A stretch of DNA of 64,000 nucleotides from Tepidibacter aestuarii. Lineage in GTDB: Bacteria; Bacillota; Clostridia; Peptostreptococcales; Peptostreptococcaceae. Positions within the stretch are counted from its first letter, which is position 1. Every line of letters starts with the position of its first letter. A program made the position numbers and the translations under genes. This document shows, in pieces, positions 8,618 through 16,429 of this stretch. A model generated the notes under the pieces. That model was not told where the DNA came from. It did no database searches and was given only the letters and a program-made list of their open reading frames with translations. The stretch is taken from positions 372,001 through 436,000 of the forward strand of contig NZ_OW235315.1 of the NCBI RefSeq assembly GCF_934924865.1, in the 5' to 3' direction.

Positions 8618-9994
8618 ATGCCTGAGAAAAAGAAAAAATTTAGATTAATTGATGCGGTTATGGCATCTGTATGTATTATATTAGTTGCTGAATCTGCTGC
8701 ACCAGCAGCATCAATAGGAAATTCACAGTTTTTCTGGTGGATAGTAATGTTGGTTGGATTCTTTATTCCATATGGTTTAATCTCATCAGAGCTTGGAACA
8801 ACTTATGATTGTGAAGGTGGGCTTTATGACTGGGTAAAAACTGCATATGGGAATAAATGGGCTTCTAGAGTCGCATGGAACTACTGGATTAATTTCCCAC
8901 TTTGGATGGCTTCATTGGCTGTGTTGTTTTGTGATTTACTTGTTGGATTAACAGGTTTACAAATCAATACTGGAGTAGAAATATTATTGAAATTGTTATT
9001 TATAGTTATTGTTACAACTTTAAGTTTATTTAAAATAAGCGAAAGTAAATGGATTATTAATACAGCAGCAGTATTTAAGGTACTAATAATGCTTTCTATT
9101 GGTGTACTTGGAATATATACTGCAGCAACTAAAGGTATGGCAACAAAATTTACAATAGAATCTATGTTGCCTAGTTTAGATCTTGTAGGACTTTCATTTA
9201 TATCCGTTATAATTTTTAACTTTTGTGGAGCAGAGATTATTACCTCCTTGGCACCTGAAATGGATAGCCCACAAAAACAAATTCCTCAAGCTTTGTTACT
9301 TGGTGGAATTATTATAGCAATATTCTATATGTTTTCTGCATTTGGAATAGGAGTAGCAATACCACTTGATGAATTGAGTGCTTCTAGTGGATTTCTTGAC
9401 AGTATAAGATATTTGACTGGGGGAGGAATACTTGTAACTATTCTTGGCATTATGTTCATATTCACTTTGTTTGCAAATTTAGTATCATGGTCATATGGGG
9501 TAAATTATGTTGTCAAATATGCAGCAGATAACAATGATATGCCTAAAATATTCAGTAAAACAAGTGAAAAAACAGGAATACCAACTAATGCAACAATATT
9601 TAATGGTATCTTTGCAGGAATTTTGGTAATAATATCACCATTTATGCCTAGTCAGGATATCTTCTGGAGTTTCTTTGGAGTAAGTGCGGTTACATTGGTT
9701 GCATCATATATTCCAATGTTCCCTGCTTTTTTAAAGCTAAGAAGAATTGATCCTGATGCTGAACGACCTTTCAAAGTAAAAGGCAGTGGTATTAAATTAA
9801 AGTTAATAACTTATATTCCAATGGTACTTCTTATTTCATCTCTTATATTTACTGTAGTTCCAATGAGTACATCTCCTGAAGAACTTAGTACAAAAATACC
9901 ACTGACAATAGGAGTAATTATATCAATAATACTTCAAGAGATTATTGTGTTTAGAGGTGTTAAGAATAGAGCTAAGGCTGAAGTAGCTAAATAG
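8618..9994 (+). CDS. aguD: APC-family agmatine/putrescine antiporter
   Basis: Amino acid-polyamine-organocation transporter, 458 aa, with about twelve hydrophobic segments. In agmatine deiminase clusters this member exchanges external agmatine for internal putrescine, so no energy is spent on uptake. The substrate is inferred from its place between agmatine deiminase and carbamate kinase. The open frame begins at 8594, but the ATG at 8618 follows GGAGGG and starts the natural N-terminus MPEKKKKFRLIDAV. Confidence 0.85.
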   Translation: MPEKKKKFRLIDAVMASVCIILVAESAAPAASIGNSQFFWWIVMLVGFFIPYGLISSELGTTYDCEGGLYDWVKTAYGNKWASRVAWNYWINFPLWMASLAVLFCDLLVGLTGLQINTGVEILLKLLFIVIVTTLSLFKISESKWIINTAAVFKVLIMLSIGVLGIYTAATKGMATKFTIESMLPSLDLVGLSFISVIIFNFCGAEIITSLAPEMDSPQKQIPQALLLGGIIIAIFYMFSAFGIGVAIPLDELSASSGFLDSIRYLTGGGILVTILGIMFIFTLFANLVSWSYGVNYVVKYAADNNDMPKIFSKTSEKTGIPTNATIFNGIFAGILVIISPFMPSQDIFWSFFGVSAVTLVASYIPMFPAFLKLRRIDPDAERPFKVKGSGIKLKLITYIPMVLLISSLIFTVVPMSTSPEELSTKIPLTIGVIISIILQEIIVFRGVKNRAKAEVAK

Positions 9995-10078
9995 ATTGTC
10001 TAGTAAATAAGTTTAATGAGATTTATTGAAAAACACTATTTGAAAATTATAAAGTAATTAGACAAAGGGGAGTTTATT

Positions 10079-11017
10079 ATGAATAAGAAAAAAATAGTAG
10101 TAGCTCTTGGAGGAAATGCTCTTGGGAAAAACCCTAAAGAACAATTAGAATTAGTTAAAAATACAGCTAAGCCAATAGTTGATTTAATAGATGCAGGAAA
10201 TGAAGTAATAATAGCTCATGGAAATGGACCTCAAGTTGGAATGATAAATTTAGGTATGGAAACATCATCTAAATCAGAAGCTAAAACTCCAGAAATGCCA
10301 TTCCCTGAATGTGGAGCTATGAGTCAAGGATATATAGGATATCATCTTCAAAATGCTATAAGAGAAGAATTATTAAATAGAGATATGAATATACCGGTAG
10401 CTACTGTTGTAACTCAAGTTATAGTTAATAAAAACGACCCTGCCTTTGAAAATCCAACAAAGCCAATAGGTGCTTTTTATACTGAAGAAGAAGCTAAAAA
10501 ACTTGAAGCTAAAAAAGGATATAATATAAAAGAAGATGCAGGAAGAGGTTATAGAAGAGTTGTTCCATCTCCAATGCCAATAGATGTTGCTGAAAAAGAA
10601 ACAGTTAGAACTCTTGTTGACAAAGGACACATTGTAATTACTGTTGGTGGTGGGGGAATACCTGTTGTAGAAGAAGGAAATTCTTTAGTTGGAGTACCTG
10701 CTGTTATAGATAAGGATTTTGCTAGTGAAAAGATAGCTGAAATATTAGATGCAGATTATTTAATAATACTTACAGCAGTAGAAAAAGTTGCTATAAACTT
10801 TGGAAAAGAGAACGAAGAGTGGCTTGAAAAAATATCTGTTGAAGAAGCAGAAACATATATTGAACAAGGACATTTTGCACCAGGATCAATGCTTCCTAAG
10901 ATACAAGCTGCCCTTAAGTTTGCTAACTCTAAAGAAGGTAGAAAAGCTTTAATTACATCTTTAGAAAAGGCTGCATATGGAATCGAAGGTAGAACCGGTA
11001 CTTTAATTTCCATGTAA
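10079..11017 (+). CDS. arcC: Carbamate kinase
   Basis: Makes ATP from ADP and carbamoyl phosphate, the energy-yielding last step of agmatine fermentation. The 312-aa length is normal. Visible motifs are ALGGNALG at 9-16, HGNGPQVG at 47-54 and RRVVPSP in the middle. The start follows AAGGGG, and a terminator lies directly after the stop. Unlike ptcA and aguA it uses almost only AGA for arginine, which may mean a different origin from its neighbours. It could also serve an arginine deiminase pathway, but no arcA or arcB is present. Confidence 0.93.
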   Translation: MNKKKIVVALGGNALGKNPKEQLELVKNTAKPIVDLIDAGNEVIIAHGNGPQVGMINLGMETSSKSEAKTPEMPFPECGAMSQGYIGYHLQNAIREELLNRDMNIPVATVVTQVIVNKNDPAFENPTKPIGAFYTEEEAKKLEAKKGYNIKEDAGRGYRRVVPSPMPIDVAEKETVRTLVDKGHIVITVGGGGIPVVEEGNSLVGVPAVIDKDFASEKIAEILDADYLIILTAVEKVAINFGKENEEWLEKISVEEAETYIEQGHFAPGSMLPKIQAALKFANSKEGRKALITSLEKAAYGIEGRTGTLISM

Positions 11018-11021
11018 AAAC

Positions 11022-11053
11022 AGAAGAGACCTAAAATTAGGTCTCTTCTTTTA
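11022..11053 (+). terminator. Terminator of the agmatine operon
   Basis: A perfect 13-bp stem AGAAGAGACCTAA/TTAGGTCTCTTCT with a two-base loop runs into TTTT just after the carbamate kinase stop. Confidence 0.85.
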
Positions 11054-11086
11054 AGTAGCTAACATAACTTATTGAAGGAATTAAAC

Positions 11087-11138
11087 CTTTTCTATTGAAT
11101 ACAAATAAATAAATATTTATTTGTATTCAATAGAAAAG
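11087..11138. repeat. Perfect 52-bp palindrome
   Basis: Positions 11087-11111 are exactly complementary to 11114-11138 across a two-base centre. No T tail follows on either strand, so it is not an ordinary terminator. Its role is unknown; it lies in the 320-bp gap between carbamate kinase and the sigma-54 activator gene. Confidence 0.7.
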
Positions 11139-11181
11139 TAATATCAGAGTATATAAAAAATCAATTGCAAGAAAAAATAAA

Positions 11182-11286
11182 CCCTTTAGAAGCAGACTGA
11201 GAAGATACAGAGGTTGACAGGCTATTTATAGTGTCTTAAGACGAAGAATGTAATATGACCTTATAGAGTTCGAACAAATAACCCGT
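11182..11286 (+). other. Possible decayed 23S rRNA 3'-end fragment
   Basis: The stretch AGAGGTTGACAGGC followed by GAATGTAATATGACC and AGTTCGAACAA resembles the order of motifs at the 3' end of clostridial 23S rRNA (AGGTTGATAGGC, GTAATRT, GAC, TAATAG, TCGA). The match is partial and was made from memory, so it is tentative. No intact rRNA gene is nearby. Confidence 0.25.
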
Positions 11287-11338
11287 TAGAATTGTAGTCC
11301 TGATTTTGACTTTAGAATATTCAATAAGTAGGTGAAAT

Positions 11339-12658
11339 ATGTACAATATAATTTACGCTAGAGATAAAGAATATTCAAATATGAATCCGCTAATAAGTGA
11401 TTATATTAATATAATGAATAGCTATAATAAAGGCATTTTAATATTTGAATTGTTTACAGATAAAGTATATATAAATGAAGTTATAGAAAAGATTTTTGAA
11501 ATTAATAAAGATAATCAAAAAATAACAAACTTTATGAATAAAATAAGAAAAGATGAAATTCTATTAAATAATACTGAAGAAGAAATTTATATAAACGATT
11601 TTAATACGAAAATTAGAGTTTCTTTAAAGAAGATAAAAGAGAAAAAGGAAATAAAATATATTATTTGTACTATTGAAGAGGTTTTTTTATCAAATGAATT
11701 AAATGATCATAATAAAATGGATGAAATGATACTCAAAGATATAATAGGTAATAGCAAAGAGATTGTTGAATTAAAGAAAAAAATTAAGAAAGCCTCAAAA
11801 ACAGATTCAACAATTTTGCTTATGGGTGAGTCAGGTACAGGAAAAGAAGTATTTGCAAAGGCAATACATAGAATATCTACAAGAAGTGATAAACCTTTTG
11901 TTGCTATTAATTGTGGAGCTATTCCTGATACTTTGATTGAGAGTGAAATATTTGGTTACGAAAAAGGTGCTTTCACAGGTGCTAATCAAAAGGGTAAGCA
12001 AGGTAAGTTTGAACAAGCTAATGGAGGAACTATATTTTTAGATGAAATTGAAAATATGTCAACCTTTTTACAGATGAAATTACTGAGAGTTTTAGAAGAT
12101 AGAAAAGTAACAAGAGTTGGTGGGTTAGATGAAATACCATTAGATATAAGAATAATAGCAGCAACAAATTACAATCTTAAAGAAATGGTTAATAAAGGTC
12201 AGTTCAGAAAGGATTTATATTTTAGATTAAACATAGTTAAATTAAATATTCCGAATTTAAAAGAAAGAAGTAATGATATTTTACTATTAAGTAAACACTT
12301 TATAAGAATTTTTTCGAATAAGATGAAAAAGGAGATATTAGGATTATCTGAAGAAGTAGCTGAGATATTTTTAAATTATGAATGGGAAGGAAATGTAAGG
12401 GAACTTAGAAATACAATTGAATATGCAATGAATTTTGAAGAAAGTAGTTATATTACTAAAGAAAACCTTCCTGAGCAATTCTTCTCAAATAATACTAATA
12501 TTAAAACTGATATGAAATTCAAAACAATTGAGGAACTTGAACAGAAAGCAATTGAGAGAGCTTTAGATTATTTTGGATGGGATGAGCAAGGTAAACAAAA
12601 AGCATCAGAAGTATTAGGCATTAGCAGATCATCTATATATAGAAAGGTTAATAAATAG
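11339..12658 (+). CDS. Sigma-54-dependent transcriptional activator
   Basis: Bacterial enhancer-binding protein of 439 aa that would open sigma-54 promoters by ATP hydrolysis. Residues 1-125 form a PAS-like sensory region without a receiver domain. The AAA+ core follows, with Walker A GESGTGKE at 163-170, the sigma-54 contact loop GAFTGA at 210-215, Walker B TIFLDE at 231-236 and FRKDLYFRLN. A Fis-type helix-turn-helix closes the protein (ASEVLGISRSSIYRKV). The ribosome site (AGGTG) is weak. It lies directly after the agmatine genes, whose first gene has a sigma-54 promoter and paired palindromes, so it is their probable regulator. The sensed signal is unknown; agmatine is a reasonable guess. 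Confidence 0.9.
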   Translation: MYNIIYARDKEYSNMNPLISDYINIMNSYNKGILIFELFTDKVYINEVIEKIFEINKDNQKITNFMNKIRKDEILLNNTEEEIYINDFNTKIRVSLKKIKEKKEIKYIICTIEEVFLSNELNDHNKMDEMILKDIIGNSKEIVELKKKIKKASKTDSTILLMGESGTGKEVFAKAIHRISTRSDKPFVAINCGAIPDTLIESEIFGYEKGAFTGANQKGKQGKFEQANGGTIFLDEIENMSTFLQMKLLRVLEDRKVTRVGGLDEIPLDIRIIAATNYNLKEMVNKGQFRKDLYFRLNIVKLNIPNLKERSNDILLLSKHFIRIFSNKMKKEILGLSEEVAEIFLNYEWEGNVRELRNTIEYAMNFEESSYITKENLPEQFFSNNTNIKTDMKFKTIEELEQKAIERALDYFGWDEQGKQKASEVLGISRSSIYRKVNK

Positions 12659-12766
12659 TTAAATATAAAAAACTTATTATGATAATTTTAAGAGATCAAG
12701 ATGAATAATTAATAAATTTCTAAAAAGTTATAATAGCATAAAGGATAAATGATAGGAGAAGATATA

Positions 12767-14206
12767 ATGAGACTAATTAAATTTAAAAAGAAAGGAATAA
12801 CATTTACAACATTTCTACAAATAGGATTTTTGTTAACTATTATAATTACACTTAGTTTATTTGGAAGTATGTACTATATGTATTCATCAGAAATATTAAT
12901 AGAAGATATACAAGATTTATTACAGAAGGTTGCTATATCAGCTCAATATATAATAGATGGTGATATGCATGAAAATTTAACAGATGCGGACTCTAAAGAG
13001 TATAAGGATATGTGTAATATTTTAGCTAAATATAGAGAAAAAGTTGGAGTTTATGATGTTTATACAATGATAAAGACCGATGAATTAAATCCTAAGTTTG
13101 TATTAGCATCTTATGATGCTAAAAGTTCATTTATGAAATCTACTATATATAGAAAAGAAATGGGAGAAGCATTTAATGGAAAGGTAAGTGTTACTGATAA
13201 GCCTTTTACGGATAATTATGGTACATTCTATACAGCGTATGCACCAATTTATAATTCAAAAGGTGAAATTAATGCAATTATAGGTGTAGACATTCAAAAT
13301 AGTAGAGTTAAATTAATGAGGAGAGAAATAATTAAAAAAACAATATTATTATTTTTCGTATGTATTTTAATAGGCAATCTATTAGTATATTTAGTTGCTA
13401 AATTAATAGGTAATAACTATAAAAGTCTCGTATCAGATTTAAAGAAAATTGGAGAGGGAGATTTAACAGTAACTAATGATAACAAATTATTTGTAATTAG
13501 GGAGATGAAAGATCTAGAAGAGACGATTAATAAAATGGCAGAGCGTATTAGATATTTAATAGAAATTATAACTAAAAATTCTACAGATTTAGAAATTAAA
13601 TGTAATGAAATATTAGAACTTATTAGTACAATGGATACTTCAAGTCAAATTATTGCTTCAGCTGTAGAGCAGATGTACAATATACACAAAAATGCTTCAG
13701 TATCTTTTGATACAAGTTTAAATGAACTTCTTTTATATAAAGAAGTTTCTAAAGCTTTTACCATGGAGTATAAAGATGTTTTAAATTCTATTGAAACAAC
13801 TAAAGATAGCTTAGAGAATATATTACAATGTTTATGTAAGTTTAATACTATAATATTGAATTCGGATAATAAAAGTAATAATAACATATCTATGAAAATA
13901 ATTGAAGAGTTTAAAATATATTGTGAAAAATTATATCAGGATTATGATTTATTTACAGAAAATACAAACTCACAGTTACTTGTATTAGACAAAATTTCCA
14001 AAAAAAGAGATGATTTAGTCCAGTTAAATCATAAAATCTCTTCAGATTTTAAAGATATTTCTCAAGGGAATCAGGGTGTTTTAGATGTGTTAGAAAGACA
14101 AGTAGATTCTATACAGGGTATTGTTAAAGAAGTTTGTCAATTGGAGAACATGGCTGAAGAATTAAATCAAAAACTTCGTAAGGTTAAAATAACGAAAGAT
14201 ATATAA
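12767..14206 (+). CDS. Membrane sensor with extracellular domain and HAMP, chemoreceptor-like but lacking the signalling tip
   Basis: A 479-aa protein with two membrane segments (about residues 12-38 and 190-215) enclosing a Cache-like external domain (GTFYTAYAPIYNSKGEINAIIGVD at its end), then a HAMP region. The cytoplasmic part is helical and predicted coiled coil, but the conserved chemoreceptor hairpin ([19 protein letters not shown] type) is absent, so it probably does not drive CheA directly. There is no kinase, GGDEF or EAL domain. The ATG at 12767 follows TAGGAG; an earlier in-frame ATG at 12749 lacks one. Its place after the sigma-54 activator suggests a role in polyamine sensing, which is inferred. 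Confidence 0.75.
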   Translation: MRLIKFKKKGITFTTFLQIGFLLTIIITLSLFGSMYYMYSSEILIEDIQDLLQKVAISAQYIIDGDMHENLTDADSKEYKDMCNILAKYREKVGVYDVYTMIKTDELNPKFVLASYDAKSSFMKSTIYRKEMGEAFNGKVSVTDKPFTDNYGTFYTAYAPIYNSKGEINAIIGVDIQNSRVKLMRREIIKKTILLFFVCILIGNLLVYLVAKLIGNNYKSLVSDLKKIGEGDLTVTNDNKLFVIREMKDLEETINKMAERIRYLIEIITKNSTDLEIKCNEILELISTMDTSSQIIASAVEQMYNIHKNASVSFDTSLNELLLYKEVSKAFTMEYKDVLNSIETTKDSLENILQCLCKFNTIILNSDNKSNNNISMKIIEEFKIYCEKLYQDYDLFTENTNSQLLVLDKISKKRDDLVQLNHKISSDFKDISQGNQGVLDVLERQVDSIQGIVKEVCQLENMAEELNQKLRKVKITKDI

Positions 14207-14216
14207 AAAGATATTT

Positions 14217-14259
14217 AAACACTCGTGTATAATCCTATAGGATTATACACGAGTGTTTT
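14217..14259. terminator. Bidirectional terminator between the sensor gene and adenosine deaminase
   Basis: A perfect palindrome centred at 14237/14238 (arm AAACACTCGTGTATAATCCT) has A and T runs on its two sides. It can end transcription from both converging genes. Confidence 0.85.
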
Positions 14260-14289
14260 TGTTATTTATATAATTACGAAAAAATTATT

Positions 14290-15285
14290 CTAATCCACAT
14301 ACTTTCTCAATTCTTCCTTAACCTCATCAGATGCAAAAGATGCATCTACGCTGTATAGATAAATTCTCTTAAAGTCTTCTTCAGTCAAGTTTTTAACCTC
14401 GCTTAATATTTCAAACTCTCTATCTAAATCTATATCAGATACAGTCATATTGTCTGTATTTACACTAATTCTTATATCATCATCTAAGAAATCTTTTATA
14501 GGATGTTCTTCGTATGCGTTAACTGCTTTTGTTTGAACGTTGCTAGTTGGGCACATCTCAAGTGTTACTCCCATATCCTTTAGCATTTGATATGATTTAG
14601 TACAGTCTTTAGCGAATACTCCATGGCCGATCCTTTGAGCGTGAAGCATCTCAATAGATTTAAATACATTCTCACCAATTCCAGTTTCTCCTGCATGAAT
14701 TGTTATATTATATCCATAACTTTTAGCAAGATCGAATGCTTCTTTAAACTTTTCAGGTGGGTATAAGCTCTCGCTACCTGCAAGGTCAACAGCAACAACG
14801 CCTTTTTCTAAAAATTTTTTACCTTCTTCTATTACGAATATAGCATCATCAGCACTCATATGTCTCATGCAGCATAGTATTACGTTTGCTCTTACATCAA
14901 ATTTGCTTTCAGCTTCTTTAATCCCATCTAAAACACTTTGAACTATTTCATCAAATTTAAGCCCTTTTGCCATATGAAATAAAGGAGCAAATCTCATTTC
15001 TATATACTTTACATTGTACTTTGAAACATCTTCAAGAAGTTCATATGCAATCCTTTTGATATTTTCTTTTGTCTGCATAACTTTATTAGCTATATCAAAT
15101 GTAGCTAAGTATTCGTCTAAAGAGTGACACTCTTTAGGAGCAGTGATATATTTTTTTAGTTCATCTATATCATTAGTTGGAATATCTATATTATCTTTAT
15201 CAGCAATATCTAATATTGTACTAGGTCTAACACTTCCATCAAGATGACAATGCAGCTCTATTTTAGGTATTTTATTTAAATCCAT
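14290..15285 (-). CDS. add: Adenosine deaminase
   Basis: Zinc hydrolase that converts adenosine or deoxyadenosine to inosine in purine salvage. The 331-aa length is typical. Zinc and active-site motifs are HCHLDGS (H12 and H14), IHAGETG, GHG and SVNTDN. Upstream ATG and GTG codons at 15291 and 15294 overlap the AAGGGG ribosome site, so the ATG at 15285 with normal spacing is preferred. It is transcribed alone and converges on the polyamine sensor gene. Confidence 0.93.
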   Translation of the reverse strand: MDLNKIPKIELHCHLDGSVRPSTILDIADKDNIDIPTNDIDELKKYITAPKECHSLDEYLATFDIANKVMQTKENIKRIAYELLEDVSKYNVKYIEMRFAPLFHMAKGLKFDEIVQSVLDGIKEAESKFDVRANVILCCMRHMSADDAIFVIEEGKKFLEKGVVAVDLAGSESLYPPEKFKEAFDLAKSYGYNITIHAGETGIGENVFKSIEMLHAQRIGHGVFAKDCTKSYQMLKDMGVTLEMCPTSNVQTKAVNAYEEHPIKDFLDDDIRISVNTDNMTVSDIDLDREFEILSEVKNLTEEDFKRIYLYSVDASFASDEVKEELRKYVD

Positions 15286-15455
15286 CAACATCACCCCTTA
15301 ACTCATATTATAGGATATTGTACCATAGGAATCGGTTTCATACTATATGTTTTTAAAAGAAAATTGTGAAAAGAAATATAAAACAATTTTATTACCATAA
15401 ATATACAATTGGTGTATAATAATTATATGATGAAAATTAAGAAAGAGTGATTTTA

Positions 15456-16193
15456 ATGTACGATAATATTAATTTTAGTGATGGTATAGTTTTAGATACA
15501 ATGAAAAGTGTATCTTTATTAGCTGGAGTAAGTATTATAATTAGCATATGTAAACTTTTATTTTGGATATTTACAGTTGTTTATGTATATAAAGATAGTA
15601 AGAATAAAGGGTTGGATACTATACTTTGGGTTATAACTACTGTATTTGTGCCATATCATTTGGGGTTTCTTGCATATCTGATAATTAGTCATAATAATAG
15701 ATTTTACAATGAGGTGGAATATAATTCACAAAATAAAAATATGCCTAAAAGTATAAAAATTGATAAAGAAATAGTAAAAAAAATATTGGTTATATTTATT
15801 TTAATTATAGTACTAGCTGGAGGATCATTATTAACAGTCAAGATGATACATAGAGGAATTGACAGTTATAAAAAAGCTGTTAATGGTGAAGTTATTAAGA
15901 CAGGGAATACATTTAAGAGTAGTTATTTGAACTTTAATTCAAGCGAAGAAACTGAAATAAGGTATCATCAGGAGGGAAATTTAAAAATAGATTATTCATC
16001 CAAGGTTAAAAAAGGATCTTTGAGAATAGGACTTTATAAATACAATGGAGAAGTAGTTAAAACTTTTAAAACAAATGAAAAATCTAGTATAGTTATACCT
16101 ATTAAGAAAGATACTATATATAGACTTATTGCTACTGGAGAAAACACTAAAGGGTACTATGAAGTGGATTGGGAGTTTGAACCTGAGGAATAA
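15456..16193 (+). CDS. Membrane protein with PLDc_N-like N-terminus, function unknown
   Basis: A 245-aa protein. Two membrane segments at about 20-40 and 55-76 flank the motif VYKDSKNKGLDTILW, which resembles the small membrane domain at the start of phospholipase D and related proteins. A third membrane segment lies near 107-128, followed by an external domain of about 115 residues that looks beta-rich. The ribosome site (AAGAAAGAG) is weak. A terminator follows. I do not recognise a specific family beyond this domain. Confidence 0.7.
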   Translation: MYDNINFSDGIVLDTMKSVSLLAGVSIIISICKLLFWIFTVVYVYKDSKNKGLDTILWVITTVFVPYHLGFLAYLIISHNNRFYNEVEYNSQNKNMPKSIKIDKEIVKKILVIFILIIVLAGGSLLTVKMIHRGIDSYKKAVNGEVIKTGNTFKSSYLNFNSSEETEIRYHQEGNLKIDYSSKVKKGSLRIGLYKYNGEVVKTFKTNEKSSIVIPIKKDTIYRLIATGENTKGYYEVDWEFEPEE

Positions 16194-16204
16194 TAGTAGA
16201 TTAG

Positions 16205-16237
16205 ATGCCATGGCTTTGATTAAAGCAATGGCATTTT
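16205..16237 (+). terminator. Terminator after the 15456 gene
   Basis: The stem ATGCCATGGCTTT pairs with AAAGCAATGGCAT (one mismatch region) and is followed by TTTG. Confidence 0.65.
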
Positions 16238-16289
16238 GAATTTAAGGAAATATATATGAATAAATATAGACCACATTTATAAAAATAGA

Positions 16290-16400
16290 TTTATAATGAG
16301 TAAGAAATTATATTCTTATTTGAATTGTATGTATAATTTCCGTTACGAATTTCAAAAAAGTCTACAACTAAAATCTTTAGAATAAAGACTTTGTTATAAT
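16290..16400 (+). repeat. Interspersed repeat, family B copy 1 (diverged)
   Basis: This stretch contains AAATTATATTC, TTCCGTTA and TTTCAAAAAAGTCTAC in the same order as the copies at 39662-39777 (plus) and 21221-21330 (minus). The 3' part can fold through AAAGTCT/AGACTTT. It ends in TTATAAT, which could double as the -10 box of the ABC exporter gene that starts 30 bp later. Confidence 0.65.
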
Positions 16401-16429
16401 AGAATAAAGACTATGAAAGGAGTGATTTG

